Positions 40,230 through 50,695 of a stretch of 64,000 nt of DNA are shown in pieces. A program made the translations under genes and the position numbers. Source of the stretch: Saccharomyces uvarum (lineage: Eukaryota; Ascomycota; Saccharomycetes; Saccharomycetales; Saccharomycetaceae). The stretch is from assembly GCA_947243795.1 (NCBI GenBank), contig OX365929.1, forward strand, positions 186,001 through 250,000, read 5' to 3'. The stretch's first letter is position 1. Each line of letters begins with the position of its first letter. The notes below the pieces were generated by a model that was not told the origin of the DNA, ran no database searches, and worked only from the letters and a program-made list of their open reading frames with translations.

Positions 40230-40666
40230 TAGACTCTCTACGTTTCGAACCTCCAAAAAACACATTTCCAATTGTATCTAATACCATAATTTAATTCACA
40301 TCAACAATATTGAAGACGAACTTATTCAATCAAGTTGGTAATGAAGCGCTTAGAGCTTACAAAACTTGAAAAAAATAAGGGAATTTCTGTTGCCGATGGT
40401 ACTTTTGACAGCAATCATGCGGGCACTTTCATTCTTTAATCTGCTGGCAGTACACTTGTGTAAATTTTTTGCAGTTTTAATATCTTTAGGGGATTGGTGA
40501 GAGTGGAAACGACGTTATTGAAGTTAGTAAAATACATATATAACTACTTTATAAAATTAATGAGATTTCCCGTTTTCATGATTGAGACCACTTATTTATA
40601 CGGCAGTTGGCTACTTATTAAAATTGGCTGTTATTATTACCCCTAAAGTTCTTATCATACAATAAT
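40230..40666. other. HIR1/SLA1 convergent spacer
   Basis: The 437-bp spacer lies between the convergent HIR1 and SLA1 stops. It contains two small overlapping plus-strand ATG ORFs, 40341-40439 (32 aa) and 40396-40500 (34 aa, mostly hydrophobic). I recognise neither. Confidence 0.4.
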
Positions 40667-41008
40667 CTAGAATCCAAAGGGATTAGATGCAGTAGCATTG
40701 AATATGTTAGCTTGTCTCGATTGTGGAGGACCATTACCAAACCCAAATCCAGTAGGTTGGTTCTGTAATGCTTGCTGCTGGGGTTGTTGCATAGCACCTC
40801 CCGTGTTAAATGTACTCATCACCTGTGGTTGTTGCATAGCACCTCCCGTGTTAAATGTACTCATCACCTGTGGTTGTTGCATAGCACCTCCCGTGTTAAA
40901 TGTATTCATCACCTGTGGTTGTTGCATAGCACCGCCAGTATTGAAAGTATTCATCATTTGTGGTTGTTGCATAGCGCTGCCAGTATTGAAAGTAGTCATC
41001 ATTTGTGG

Positions 41009-41046
<38 letters not shown>

Positions 41047-44000
41047 GCATAACACCTCCGGTATTGAAAGTATTCATGGCTCCACCAGTGAATTGATTCT
41101 GGCTTAATGGTGCAATACCGCCCGTTTTTTGCAACGTTAAACCGAACTGAGATTGGGGCTGGAATCCACCCGTGATTTGAGGTTGAGCGTTGAATGAAGT
41201 TTGTGGGATCATGGCACCACCGGTGTTGAATGTGTTTAAGGCACCACCAGTTCTTTGAGGTTGGGCCATCATTGGGTTACCAGTAAATTGTTGCTGCGAA
41301 ACGCCAAATGATGTTTGTGGAATCATAGCACCACCGGTGTTGAATGTATTCAAGGCACCGCCAATTATTTGAGGTTGGGCCATCATTGCGTTACCAGTAA
41401 ATTGTTGCTGCGAAAAGCCAAATGATGTTTGTGGCATCATAGCACCACCCGTTATTTGAGGTTGTGCTATCATGGTACCACCAGTTCTTTGTAAAGGCGG
41501 CATTGAAATACCAGTATTGGTTGAAATTAACCCGTTAGCGGTTTTTTGAACAGGTAATATCGAGCCTGTGGGAAGTTGTTGTTGCGTTTGGATGTTGAAT
41601 GAAGTTTGTGGCAATTGTACTCCTCCTGTAGCAATTGGTATTAGACCGCCTCCCGTCTTCTGTAAAGGTAAAATAGTGGGTGTTGTGCCAAAAGTGGTTT
41701 GTGGCATCATAGCGCCTCCAGTATTGGAGATGGCAATTAACCCATTACTTGTCTTTTGAACAGGCAAGATACCACCAGTGGCTTGTTGCTGCATACCAAA
41801 AGTGGTTTGTGGTATAACAAAGCCACCGGTTCTTTGCATAGGCAGCATGGCACCCCCGGTGATCATAGGCATCATCACGTAACCAGTGGACAATGGCAAG
41901 ATGTTATTACCACCAGTCTTAAATGGATCTAATGGAGCGGGAGTAGGGGCAGATGAAATGGCAACAGAAGCAGCGGTGCCGCCAGTTTTCACAGGTTGCA
42001 AGTCTTTCAAATTTGGTTCTGGTGTTGTGGCAGAAGTCTTTTTAGGTTCTAAAGGTTGTAGGTCCAACAGATCTTGCATGGAGCCAGTAAATTCAGATTT
42101 TTTAGACAGCAAATTGGATTCAGATTTAGAAGCTGGCTTAACAGTCCAAGCATCATCAGTCTCTGCTGATGCAGAAGGAGCAGTTGGTATAGGGGCGGTT
42201 GATTGTGGTAATAGTTGTTGAGGTAGAGAGGTTTCAGCATTTGTGGCTGGGTTTAATGAACCATCAGGTTGTGAAAACATATTGCCTGTCATATTTGTTG
42301 GAATAACTGTATTACTTTCTTTTCCAAATTTCTTATCAAGGTATTTCATCACTCTAACAATATCACCTTCACGCAGACCTAAAGTCCTTAACATTGAATT
42401 ATCAATATCGGGCATCATATCTTCAGTAATTTGCTCTCTATCAAAATTTATTGTGTATCTTTGACAATTGCTTACGTCTACACCACAATTCAAGAAAAAT
42501 TCAAACCAGTCATATATGTTGCCATTACTGTTGTTGTTTTGTGTAACTGATTGGGAAGTCGTGTTTGAAGCGGAAACAGAAGAGGTTGGTCTTGGCGGTT
42601 TTATTGGGGGCAGTTCCTTTCCTTGCAACCTTGATCTTTCTTCATCTAGTAGTTCTCTGGCTTTCTTCAACTCGTACAATTCACGTTCCTTCAATCTTCT
42701 ATCACGTTCCTTTTCTTCTTGTTCCTTCAATCTCCTTCTTCTTTCTCTTTCAGAGTCCCTTGAATCAGTGCCACGAGAACCAGAACTAGAACCATCATGA
42801 ATCTTAAACTTTTCAAGGGAAAATCCGGTGATTTTCTCCACATACGCCAAATCCTCATTACATAACTTGTCGGCGGCCACAGCAATCTTGACACCATTGG
42901 CCTTATGCAAATGGATTTTACCCTTGGCACATCCGATGAATTCGGCATCTACTTTAAAAGTACCACTTCTGTCAACCCATAAACGGGATTTCTTAGGATT
43001 GGGGAAATCTTTAGTCCCCGGCGTAGACGAATTTTTCTTGTGGGAAGACAATGAACCTTTTCTTGATCTTGCACCGGTAGTACTTGTGGCAGCGTCGTTT
43101 TGGGATTCATCGTCCTTCCAACTGGCGTTAGCATTGGATTTGGATCTCGATCTCGATCTCGATCTTGAAGGAGATTTGGTGAAATTTTTCTTGATGGATT
43201 TGATTATACCACTTGCCGTAGATTCGGTATGTTTCTTGTCACGAACAGGTTCAACAAACTGTGCGGGAACAAGACCACTCTTGCCCGAATCGATTAATTG
43301 GCACATCCACCAGTCTGATGATTTTTTGTCATCTAGGATATAAACTTTATCGCCCGACTTTATGGTTAATTCGTCTTGAGATTCAGCCAAGAAATCGTAC
43401 TGCGCGACACCTCTTTTTTTGGACTTGGAAGCCATTTCGACTTCTTTCAAGCCTGGGTCGCGAGAAGCACCTTTATACTCACCAATGATATTCATGATTT
43501 CTTCACACGTGGTAGTATTACCAGTATGTAGTTCAAGACTTCTATAAGGGTCAACAAATTCTAAAAACATGTGTTTCTTCTCGTTATCATAAGAGACCAA
43601 TTTATCAATGGACCATTCGTGAGGAGCGCCCTTTTGAGGAATAAAGTTTATCTTGTTGTTACCGATTGATAACTTGGCCTTTTTCTTTTTCCTGCCCTCA
43701 ATTTCTGTGACATTCCAAGAGTGGTATTCTGTGTTGTATTCGCGATTGGCGCCGCTGTTGTTATTGTTGATATTGTTGTTTTCATTGTAGTAGTTATAAT
43801 CCTCTTCGTCGTCAATATCGTTATCGCTATAGGATAATCTATTACGAGCCGGAGCTGCCATAGCGGCGGTTTCTGTGGTTTCAGTAGTGGCCCTTGGTCT
43901 CGCTGGCATGGCAGGAGGAGGTCCTTCGTCCTCCTCTTCTGGGGCTTGGTCTTGTTCAATCGGTTGCTTACGTGCTATATGTTGAGGTGGCGGCAAAAAG

Positions 44001-44467
44001 TTGGTAGGTAGCCCAGCAGCAGGAGCGGCAGCAGGAGCTGCAGTTGGGGCCGCTTCTTGCTTGGGAGCAGCATCGTCTGCTCCTTCAACGTAGTTTCCTG
44101 GTATGAAACCAAATTTGTTCGAGACGGTAGATTTCACCAGCAGCCAGTCCGGGTCTTTATCATCAAGCACATTGAAAACGTCATTTTCGTGAAAAGTCAA
44201 TTCTTCGTCCGCATTCTGCACCTGTTCGTAATCGTAAATGGCTCTTACTTTCTTTAAGATGGGAGCCTCCTCGATATAAGTGGAGGGTACTAGACCCACG
44301 GGCTCGTCGCTATCGGAGCCGATGACTCTTCTCTTTACCGTCCACCAATCGTCGATGTCTGATTTTTGTAGCAGGTATAACAGATCATCCTCGTGTATCG
44401 CCAGTTCTTCTGGAGTTTGCGGCTCGTAGTCATAGATGGCCCTATATATGCCCAGAAACACGGTCAT
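40667..44467 (-). CDS. SLA1: Sla1, endocytic actin-patch adaptor
   Basis: The 1266-aa adaptor is orthologous to S. cerevisiae Sla1 (YBL007C, 1244 aa). It links cargo (NPFxD signals), clathrin and the Las17/WASP machinery at cortical endocytic sites. Two SH3 domains lie at the N-terminus (about 5-70 and 72-132) and a third, ubiquitin-binding in the family, near 350-415. The SHD1 cargo domain lies near 495-555 and the SAM-like SHD2 near 655-720. A variant clathrin box DLLDLQ follows. The C-terminal 420 residues carry many LxxQxTG-type Ark1/Prk1 sites and related TGG repeats. Next come a Gln run and five near-identical 15-residue repeats, and the last residues are NPFGF. The ATG at 44467 fixes the start. 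Confidence 0.98.
40783..41007 (-). repeat. Five 45-bp tandem repeats in the SLA1 3' end
   Basis: Five consecutive 45-bp units start at 40783, 40828, 40873, 40918 and 40963, encoding the 15-residue period with [11 protein letters not shown]. The three units nearest the stop codon are almost identical in DNA, while the two further in have diverged at synonymous sites. This suggests a gradient of recent duplication toward the 3' end. Confidence 0.93.
41008..41047 (-). repeat. Polyglutamine (CAA) tract in SLA1
   Basis: A pure run of about 13 CAA codons (GTT on the plus strand) adjoins the 45-bp repeat array and encodes a Gln run. Pure CAA without CAG mixing is prone to slippage, so length variation between strains is expected. 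Confidence 0.93.
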
Positions 44468-44672
44468 ACTCTACGTCTGTTGTCTATAACACGCTGTATC
44501 GTCCTGATTATGTTACAATGTTTCTTCTATTAGAATTGCAATAGATGTAGATATATTATATACACTACTACATATACGTTCTTTTTCGTCTCTTGTATGT
44601 GTTTCCACATGAAGCCCCTTTTAGGAAGCAAGTCAATCACTTTCCACGAAGACCAGTTTGCCGTCCATCAAC

Positions 44673-45224
44673 TCAACTGGCTTGGTCTGCACAGGCATGC
44701 TCTCTCAGTTGGGACCGTCTGTGAGGGCCCACAAACCGCAATTGGCACCGTTTGCATATCATCACTTTTCTTTTCCTTTTAAGATCGCTGTCGCTGGGAC
44801 TGTCCATGGGCGACTGGAAGGGCAGCGACAGCTGGCCCGCGCCGGCAAGGAACACATCGTGCGTCTCCAGGGCGGTCTTGCACTCCAACGTGCGGTGGAA
44901 GTGGTGGGCAAAGTCGACGCTGGAGAGGGCCTCCAGCTGCTGCCTCGGCACGTAGCTGCCGAGCAGCGAGTGGCCCACCTCATATTCCACCTGCGCCGCA
45001 TCGGCGAGCGACACTTTCCCGCCCAAATACCCATGCATACCCACTCTCTTGGGTTTAGATACCTTCCCCCTGGTATTCTCTCCTTTCTTGGCGCTTTCGC
45101 CGCCAGCGCTGGAGCGCTGTGTAAGCTGTTGCAGCTCAGCCGCAGTAAACACCACCTGTGGCGACTTTTCGAGTGCAGCGAGCCCTGCCAGCACGTCGTA
45201 GTATCCCATGTTGCTTCCGCTCAT
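44673..45224 (-). CDS. LDB7: Ldb7, RSC chromatin-remodelling complex subunit
   Basis: The 183-aa protein is orthologous to S. cerevisiae Ldb7 (YBL006C, 180 aa), a small non-essential RSC subunit. The conserved core is MGYYDVLAGL to the segment VSLADAAQVEYEVGHSLLGSYVPRQQ and FHRTLECK. The C-terminus has a basic KRKRK stretch and a CKRC...H...C cluster that looks like a small zinc-binding element. The start is the ATG at 45224 (MSGSNMGYYD). The frame continues upstream to a GTG only. S. cerevisiae is annotated with ten extra N-terminal residues that have no ATG counterpart here, so the MSGSN start may be the genuine one in both. Confidence 0.93.
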   Translation of the reverse strand: MSGSNMGYYDVLAGLAALEKSPQVVFTAAELQQLTQRSSAGGESAKKGENTRGKVSKPKRVGMHGYLGGKVSLADAAQVEYEVGHSLLGSYVPRQQLEALSSVDFAHHFHRTLECKTALETHDVFLAGAGQLSLPFQSPMDSPSDSDLKRKRKVMICKRCQLRFVGPHRRSQLREHACADQAS

Positions 45225-45339
45225 TGTTTGCAGCTCTTTGTGTCTTTTTATGCACTCATATACACCCTGTAAAGCCACTATTTCCTTGGCAAGAGCGTTT
45301 TAATTTTCTTTTTATTCCAAATAGTAAGCCGCCCCTGCT

Positions 45340-45378
45340 TCCGCGGAGCCGTTTTCTGCCACCTTCTCTCTCCGCGGA
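45340..45378. promoter_or_regulatory. Two PDR elements upstream of PDR3
   Basis: The perfect palindrome TCCGCGGA occurs at 45340-45347 and 45371-45378, 172 and 141 bp before the PDR3 ATG. This is the consensus pleiotropic drug response element bound by Pdr1 and Pdr3. Two such sites mediate PDR3 autoregulation in S. cerevisiae, and both are kept here. Confidence 0.92.
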
Positions 45379-45519
45379 ATAATAACCGCATCAATATGAG
45401 TCTTAAAATATATATATGTCTTCCTGTCTTTATGATTCCAGGATCTTATACGGAGAGTTTATAGTTGACACAATAACAACAACTATCGTTAGACTGCTCG
45501 CCTCCTCCTCGTGACAGCA

Positions 45520-48435
45520 ATGAAGGCGAAAAAATCGACTCGATCGAAGGTTTCTACCGCGTGTATCAACTGCAGAAAGAGAAAAATCAAATGTACAGGT
45601 AAACATCCATGTACGAACTGTATTTCTTATAATTGTACGTGCGTGTTTTTGAGAAAGTATTTGTCCCTGGATGGAGACACTACGCAGCCACTGCCTGCAG
45701 CTACAGCTGCCGCTGCTCTGTCTTCTTCGAATCCTGATACAGATTCCTCTACAGGTGTACATCGTCGTGATACTATGATTAAACTAAACAACCAAGATTA
45801 CTTCGAACTAATGAACGAGCCAATACAAACTCCAGTGTCTCCGAATCCTGCAATTGTCGCTAATAATAACGACTACATTTTTTTTAAAGGCGATTCCAGT
45901 TATCAAGCCCAGCTCACTACGTATCAAAATATTCTAACAAATTTATATTCTCTGCCCCCTTCTACCGACATTCAACTTCTAATCAATAAAACCAAGGCCC
46001 AACTGGACAACTTAATTAATAACTGGGGCCCTGAGATAGACTATCCTAAGCTTTCCAACCTTTCACCTCCGCCACAGAAGTCCATAGAAACTTGTCTTCT
46101 AATGAATAAATATAGAAGTAAAATTTACATGACAAGGTTTTCCGTTTGGACGGACCAAATGGCCAAAAGTCAAGGCCCAGATTCATTTCTGGCCACTCTC
46201 CCGTTAGTTGACGAAGTTTTTGGTCTTTTCTCCCCGCTACAAGCTTTTTCTCTAAGGGGTATAGGTTACTTAATCAAAAAACATCTTGATAATGTACCTT
46301 CACTAATGCTGGTAGATTCAAAGGAAACTATCTATTTGATATTAAGACTGTTTGACTTGTGTTATGAACATCTGATCGAGGGTTGTGTCTCTATCGCTAA
46401 CCCACTAGAAAGTTATCTTCAAAGGAAAAAAGAACTCCCCACCCCAGTGACACCCGTTACTTTGTCCACCTCGCCACCTTCTCTGAATAATGATCTGGTC
46501 ATCTGTGTCATCAGTAAACTACCTCAACCGTTTATCCAAACAATCACGGGTTTCACGACTGCTCAACTGCTGGCAAATTTACACGACCCATTTACAATGT
46601 TCCGCATATTTACCCAAATGTGTTCTCTCCATAGAAAGCGGTTCAAGGAATTCCTCAATCAGGAGTTTTCTTTGCCGTTTCAAAACCGTGATATGTTTTC
46701 ATCATTTTGTTCTTCTGAATATCTTTTGTCTACTCTGTGTTACGCATACTATAATGTCACGTTATACCACATGATAGATATAAACACCTTGGATTACCTA
46801 GAAATTCTGGTGCCTCTTTTGGAGGTTCAAAATGAAATCAATGATCATTATGGATTTGAAAAAATGTTAGAAGTGGCGGTAACATGTTCCACTAAGGTGG
46901 GTTTATCTCGTTGGGAGTACTATGTTGGCATAGATGAAACTACAGCTGAAAGAAGAAGAACGGTTTGGTGGAAAATCTATTGCTTGGAAAAGTGTCATTT
47001 AATTGATCTTGGTGACCCATCCTTAATTAATGAACATCAAATGAGTTGCCTTTTACCAAAGGATTTTAGAGACATGGGATTCATTGACCATAAAGAATTT
47101 TTAACAAAACTTGGTACATCTCCTCTATCACCATCGTCTCCTGAATTAAAAAAACTGTCATTGACCAGATTGATTGGATATGGTCGGTTAGCGATCGCCC
47201 AAATTGTGGGAGAATTTTTTTCAGAGACCCTTTACAATGAAAAATTTACATCTTTAAAAACATCCGTTAAACCGACATTCATAAGACAAAAATTATTAAG
47301 ACAAGTTTTCGATAATGTTGAATCTTTTAGGGGTAAATTGACTAAAATAAAATATCATACTTCGAAGGTCTTCCAAATAGCACAATCTAGTTATCCAGAA
47401 CATTCAAGAAATGACTTGATTGAAGCAGCGATATTCGCGAGCTTTTACAACAATACGTGGTTTTCTATCTTGGGTGCTGTCAATAATCTAATTGCTAGGC
47501 TATCTGAAGATCCTGAAGTGATGACTGATCAATCTTTGAAATATGCGAATGAAATGTTTCAAGACTGGAAAAAAACCAATGAGTTTTTAGCGAAAGTAGA
47601 CACTGATTTCACCGTTTGGAGTTGTTTAGACTCTTATGAATTGATATTCTTCTTGATGGCTTCAAAAGTTTACGCACAAAGTCCGAGAATTACTTTAGAT
47701 GATGTCATTAGTACTTTGAAGGTCTTCAAGAGGATTACGAAAATCATATTTTTTTTCAATAACAATATAGACGAAAAAGATTTTGACTGCCAAACTTTCA
47801 AAGAATTTTCGAGAAGTTCGAGCTTAATTGCCATATCAATTAGAATCATTTTCATAAGATATTGCTATGCCGAAAAAATTGATAGAACTGAATTCATTGA
47901 ACGTTTGAAAAAAGTTGAACCGGATTTAAGTAATCTTTTGAAGGAATTTTTTGACAATCGTTCTTTTATTTATAAATATATGTTGAAATCAATCGAAAAA
48001 TCAGGTTTTCATTTAACAATCAGACAAATGTTGGAAAGTGACTATAAAATCTCGTACAGGGACAAACTGACCACTGGAAATATTTCAGATCAAGGAGTTT
48101 TGAATCGGACTGCTCATTTATACGATGGCACTACCCCAGTGTGTAACAACTCTTCTACTTCTCCAGTAAGCTCGCCTTTAAAGCTATCGTCTCTGTTGAA
48201 CTCTGGAGAAGTGCCATATACCCAAGATGTGCCAGGAAATACTTCAAATGACTCACTTCAGCAGCAGCAAGCATCGCAGCAAGCTAAACGACAACAATCT
48301 ATGCCTAGTCAAATGAACAACACCGAAAATAATATATACAATCTGGGTACTTTGGAGGAATTTGTTAACAGCGGTGATTTGACCGATCTATATCACACAC
48401 TTTGGAATGACAATGTTTCAGATCCCTTCCTATGA
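45520..48435 (+). CDS. PDR3: Pdr3, zinc-cluster activator of pleiotropic drug resistance
   Basis: The 971-aa protein is orthologous to S. cerevisiae Pdr3 (YBL005W, 976 aa). It activates ABC-transporter genes such as PDR5 and SNQ2 and its own gene, overlapping with Pdr1. The N-terminal Zn2Cys6 cluster is complete ([12 protein letters not shown] then CTNC and a final Cys). The middle fungal-specific regulatory domain contains [10 protein letters not shown] and [11 protein letters not shown]. The acidic activation region is the last 30 residues. The start is the ATG at 45520 ([11 protein letters not shown]); three codons upstream are open without an ATG. It is one of the most diverged proteins in the window, especially residues 45-130 and the Gln/Ser-rich region before the C-terminus. 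Confidence 0.96.
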   Translation: MKAKKSTRSKVSTACINCRKRKIKCTGKHPCTNCISYNCTCVFLRKYLSLDGDTTQPLPAATAAAALSSSNPDTDSSTGVHRRDTMIKLNNQDYFELMNEPIQTPVSPNPAIVANNNDYIFFKGDSSYQAQLTTYQNILTNLYSLPPSTDIQLLINKTKAQLDNLINNWGPEIDYPKLSNLSPPPQKSIETCLLMNKYRSKIYMTRFSVWTDQMAKSQGPDSFLATLPLVDEVFGLFSPLQAFSLRGIGYLIKKHLDNVPSLMLVDSKETIYLILRLFDLCYEHLIEGCVSIANPLESYLQRKKELPTPVTPVTLSTSPPSLNNDLVICVISKLPQPFIQTITGFTTAQLLANLHDPFTMFRIFTQMCSLHRKRFKEFLNQEFSLPFQNRDMFSSFCSSEYLLSTLCYAYYNVTLYHMIDINTLDYLEILVPLLEVQNEINDHYGFEKMLEVAVTCSTKVGLSRWEYYVGIDETTAERRRTVWWKIYCLEKCHLIDLGDPSLINEHQMSCLLPKDFRDMGFIDHKEFLTKLGTSPLSPSSPELKKLSLTRLIGYGRLAIAQIVGEFFSETLYNEKFTSLKTSVKPTFIRQKLLRQVFDNVESFRGKLTKIKYHTSKVFQIAQSSYPEHSRNDLIEAAIFASFYNNTWFSILGAVNNLIARLSEDPEVMTDQSLKYANEMFQDWKKTNEFLAKVDTDFTVWSCLDSYELIFFLMASKVYAQSPRITLDDVISTLKVFKRITKIIFFFNNNIDEKDFDCQTFKEFSRSSSLIAISIRIIFIRYCYAEKIDRTEFIERLKKVEPDLSNLLKEFFDNRSFIYKYMLKSIEKSGFHLTIRQMLESDYKISYRDKLTTGNISDQGVLNRTAHLYDGTTPVCNNSSTSPVSSPLKLSSLLNSGEVPYTQDVPGNTSNDSLQQQQASQQAKRQQSMPSQMNNTENNIYNLGTLEEFVNSGDLTDLYHTLWNDNVSDPFL

Positions 48436-49205
48436 AATCACAAGAAAGGGAGAAGGATACTTTTTTTTTTTTTCAGTAAGCATATTGATAGAAGGCTACT
48501 ATATCATAAATATAGAATGGATACCTGAGTCAAGATCGATTGTGTTGTAATCACCACCGCCAACATAATGTAAATTCTCATCATTACACAACCGTAAGTA
48601 AAATAGAGGATTTGTTCGACTAGCATTTTTGGCCGATATTTCGTATAGGAGCGGCTGTTTCATGCTTGATTTTAAGTGGAGTGCTACGAAATCTGCTTAG
48701 AGTGTGCAGACCAGAACTCAAATATAAACGGTAGAATGCAGGTAGTATCTCTTTGGTTCAGGTTGGGTTAGTGATTCATTCATTTCTGGAAGTGGACGTG
48801 TTATGTTTTTAGCATCAAGGATTTCTTTGAATACTTGTTCATTTTCTAGTCTTAACGGTTGTGTTTTGGCTGAAATAATCTGCTATAATTATGCCACGGA
48901 ACCACATTGTCATAATTTGATTAATTGTCATAAAACTATAAACAAATGTTATAGAACTTACCATCTATAGCCTAAAAAGAGGAATGAGAGTCGAGAAGTG
49001 GATAAGTGCCAGGCTTATGTATGTTTGCTTATGCGAGATAGCTTCATATCTGATAGAAAGCCTCTTTATCATAAAACTGTATGATTTTCTAGTGAACAGG
49101 GATAGTACCCTTGTCATACGATAGTATGAAGTTGTTACTATTTCATTACCTGGTCTAATGGAGTGTCTCAGTGGACGTTTACCTAGTCTCTCTGAGAAGT
49201 TTTTT
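48436..49205. other. PDR3 downstream intergenic region
   Basis: The 770-bp AT-rich stretch has no gene that I can support. In S288C the PDR3-UTP20 interval carries a full-length Ty1; here I see only LTR remnants further right. Parts of this stretch could be older LTR debris, but I cannot assign it. Confidence 0.4.
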
Positions 49206-49440
49206 TGTTGTATTACGGTTAGGTAATACCGGAGAGTTTAGCAATCCTGACGATCTCAGGGAAGTAACTTTTTGCTAAAACCATTTATCAACTTGATTTA
49301 CGGAATGTTACTTATCTTATATATTCTGTATAAGATCTGAATGTAACTAAAGGGTGAAAGCGCAGAATTTCGGTTCTAAACTAATTGTTCGTGTATTTAT
49401 ATATTTCGAGTGCTTCATTTAAGCAAGGTCCGCGTTCTGT
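49206..49440 (-). mobile_element. Ty3-type (sigma) solo LTR fossil
   Basis: Read on the minus strand, this stretch resembles the Ty3 sigma LTR. It includes the terminal TGTTGTATTACGG on the plus strand, the block GGAATGTTACTTATCTTATA and the block CTAAACTAATTGTTC, in the right order. The inner boundary is uncertain because similarity fades near 49440 and a second LTR follows. It is an isolated, eroded LTR with no internal region, and looks old from its many differences from the sigma sequence I remember. It lies upstream of tRNA-Ser, as expected for Ty3. Confidence 0.8.
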
Positions 49441-49481
49441 GATGGAATTGCCAATGTGGCACGAATCTCTTGTTATTGACC

Positions 49482-49807
49482 TGTAAATTTGGATTGGGAT
49501 TTTGGGGATTCCATCTTTTATTCAATGTTATAATATTACGTACATCGATATACTTGATACTCTCCTCATGGATTTAGGAATTCACAAAATATAATGAGTA
49601 AGTTTGCATACTAGTATAAATGATTCTGTTTTCCTTTTTATACATTTTCATTCATTGATCCTTTTACAGTATCAACCCTTGCGCTTCAGCTTCCATTAAT
49701 TTCTATGACAGTTTGAATCATGTTTTACTGGTCTCGTAATTATATGACATCTTTTAACACCGTATATACTAGTAATAGATGGACGACAGTTGAATCTTGT
49801 TCCAGCA
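49482..49807 (-). mobile_element. Ty1/Ty2-type (delta) solo LTR fossil
   Basis: Read on the minus strand, this stretch resembles a Ty1/Ty2 delta LTR along most of its length. Landmark blocks include GGATTTAGGAAT, CATTGATCC, CTTGCGCTTCAGCTTCCA and AACACCGTATA, in the right order. The start is approximate. No internal coding region is present. It is eroded and probably old. It sits about 107 bp upstream of tRNA-Ser(AGA), inside the zone Ty1 prefers, and adjoins the sigma fossil, so one tRNA promoter has drawn at least two insertions. Confidence 0.85.
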
Positions 49808-49913
49808 CTTTTAATATTCATTTCCAACATGTTTTAATTGCGGGCTGGTAGATCTGCATCTTAGTTACAACTGGCATATGCTAGTTTCAGATCAAACCTT
49901 TTCAATAATTAAA

Positions 49914-49995
49914 GGCAACTTGGCCGAGTGGTTAAGGCGAAAGATTAGAAATCTTTTGGGCTCTGCCCGCGCAGGTTCAAATCCTGCAGTTGTCG
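49914..49995 (+). tRNA. tRNA-Ser (anticodon AGA)
   Basis: The 82-nt type II tRNA has a long variable arm, acceptor GGCAACT paired with AGTTGTC, discriminator G, T-arm GGTTCAAATCC and anticodon AGA at 49947-49949. There is no intron. Seven T follow at 49999-50005 as terminator. It corresponds to tS(AGA)B between PDR3 and UTP20. Confidence 0.98.
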
Positions 49996-50695
49996 TTATT
50001 TTTTTAAACAGTATCAGTACTCCAAATGAATACGAAATGATGTAAGCAGCTCTATATTTTTCATTTTGATCCTCGGAGATTGGCTCTAATGGAGTTGCAT
50101 TACCGTACCGGGCGGGAGGGTCTAAGAATATTTTATCGCATGGGATTGGGCACACATATGTCTGTTTTAGTTTTATTCGCCACCATTCCTTTTATAAATA
50201 GTGGAATGATGTCTTTAGTGGTAAGACAAGTTTGAGAAGCATGGGGGAACAATCGAGGCGAATATGCCAGAAAAGCTATTTAGTTGCATATTAGTTGGAC
50301 GTTTGTATAGCTTGAATTACTATATCTGTTTGATATCAAAATTTTACTGTAAAATTTATAGAGTGAGAATAATGATGGATATTCTTCTGGCTCACTCAGA
50401 GGCTTCATGTACTACTTCCAAGGTTTCTTTTTAGAGACCCGCTTACATTGTGCAGTAACCAGCCATCACCCGGACTTACAAATGAAAAAAATTTGAGATG
50501 TCTTTACGAAAATTTTTAGCGATGAGCATTGAAAAATTGCCGTTATGATATTTGGCATTGTAGATAATCTTGGTAATGCAGTAATATAAGATTTAAGAAT
50601 AAAGCAGATTCTCTATATTTGTCTATACTTCGTTTTGTTTCATTGAGCATATTAGCTATATTCTGAATATCAGCTGCACATTGTTCACTGAAAAG
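49996..50695. other. tRNA-Ser to UTP20 spacer
   Basis: The 700-bp AT-rich spacer begins with the tRNA terminator and holds the UTP20 promoter at its right end, with RRPE and PAC motifs. I see no gene or clear LTR piece in it. Confidence 0.5.
50508..50528 (+). promoter_or_regulatory. RRPE and PAC motifs upstream of UTP20
   Basis: An RRPE-like GAAAATTTTT (50508-50517) abuts a PAC core GCGATGAG (50519-50526), about 170 bp before the UTP20 ATG. The layout is the same as upstream of NCL1, with one base between the two motifs. It marks the ribosome-biogenesis regulon. Confidence 0.85.

Noticed and set aside
40698-41107. Plus-strand Cys-rich and Leu/His-rich ORFs over the SLA1 3' end
   Set aside because: Their repeats are the antisense reading of the SLA1 tandem array, so the periodicity is inherited from SLA1.
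45225-45278. N-terminal extension of LDB7 by 18 codons
   Set aside because: The extension begins with GTG, not ATG, and is not conserved; MSGSNMGYYD at 45224 is the first ATG. The same reasoning rejects non-ATG extensions of LAA2, PDR3, UTP20 and HIR1.
48436-50695. A full-length Ty1 between PDR3 and UTP20, as in S288C
   Set aside because: The interval is only 2.3 kb and contains solo LTR remnants, with no internal element region.
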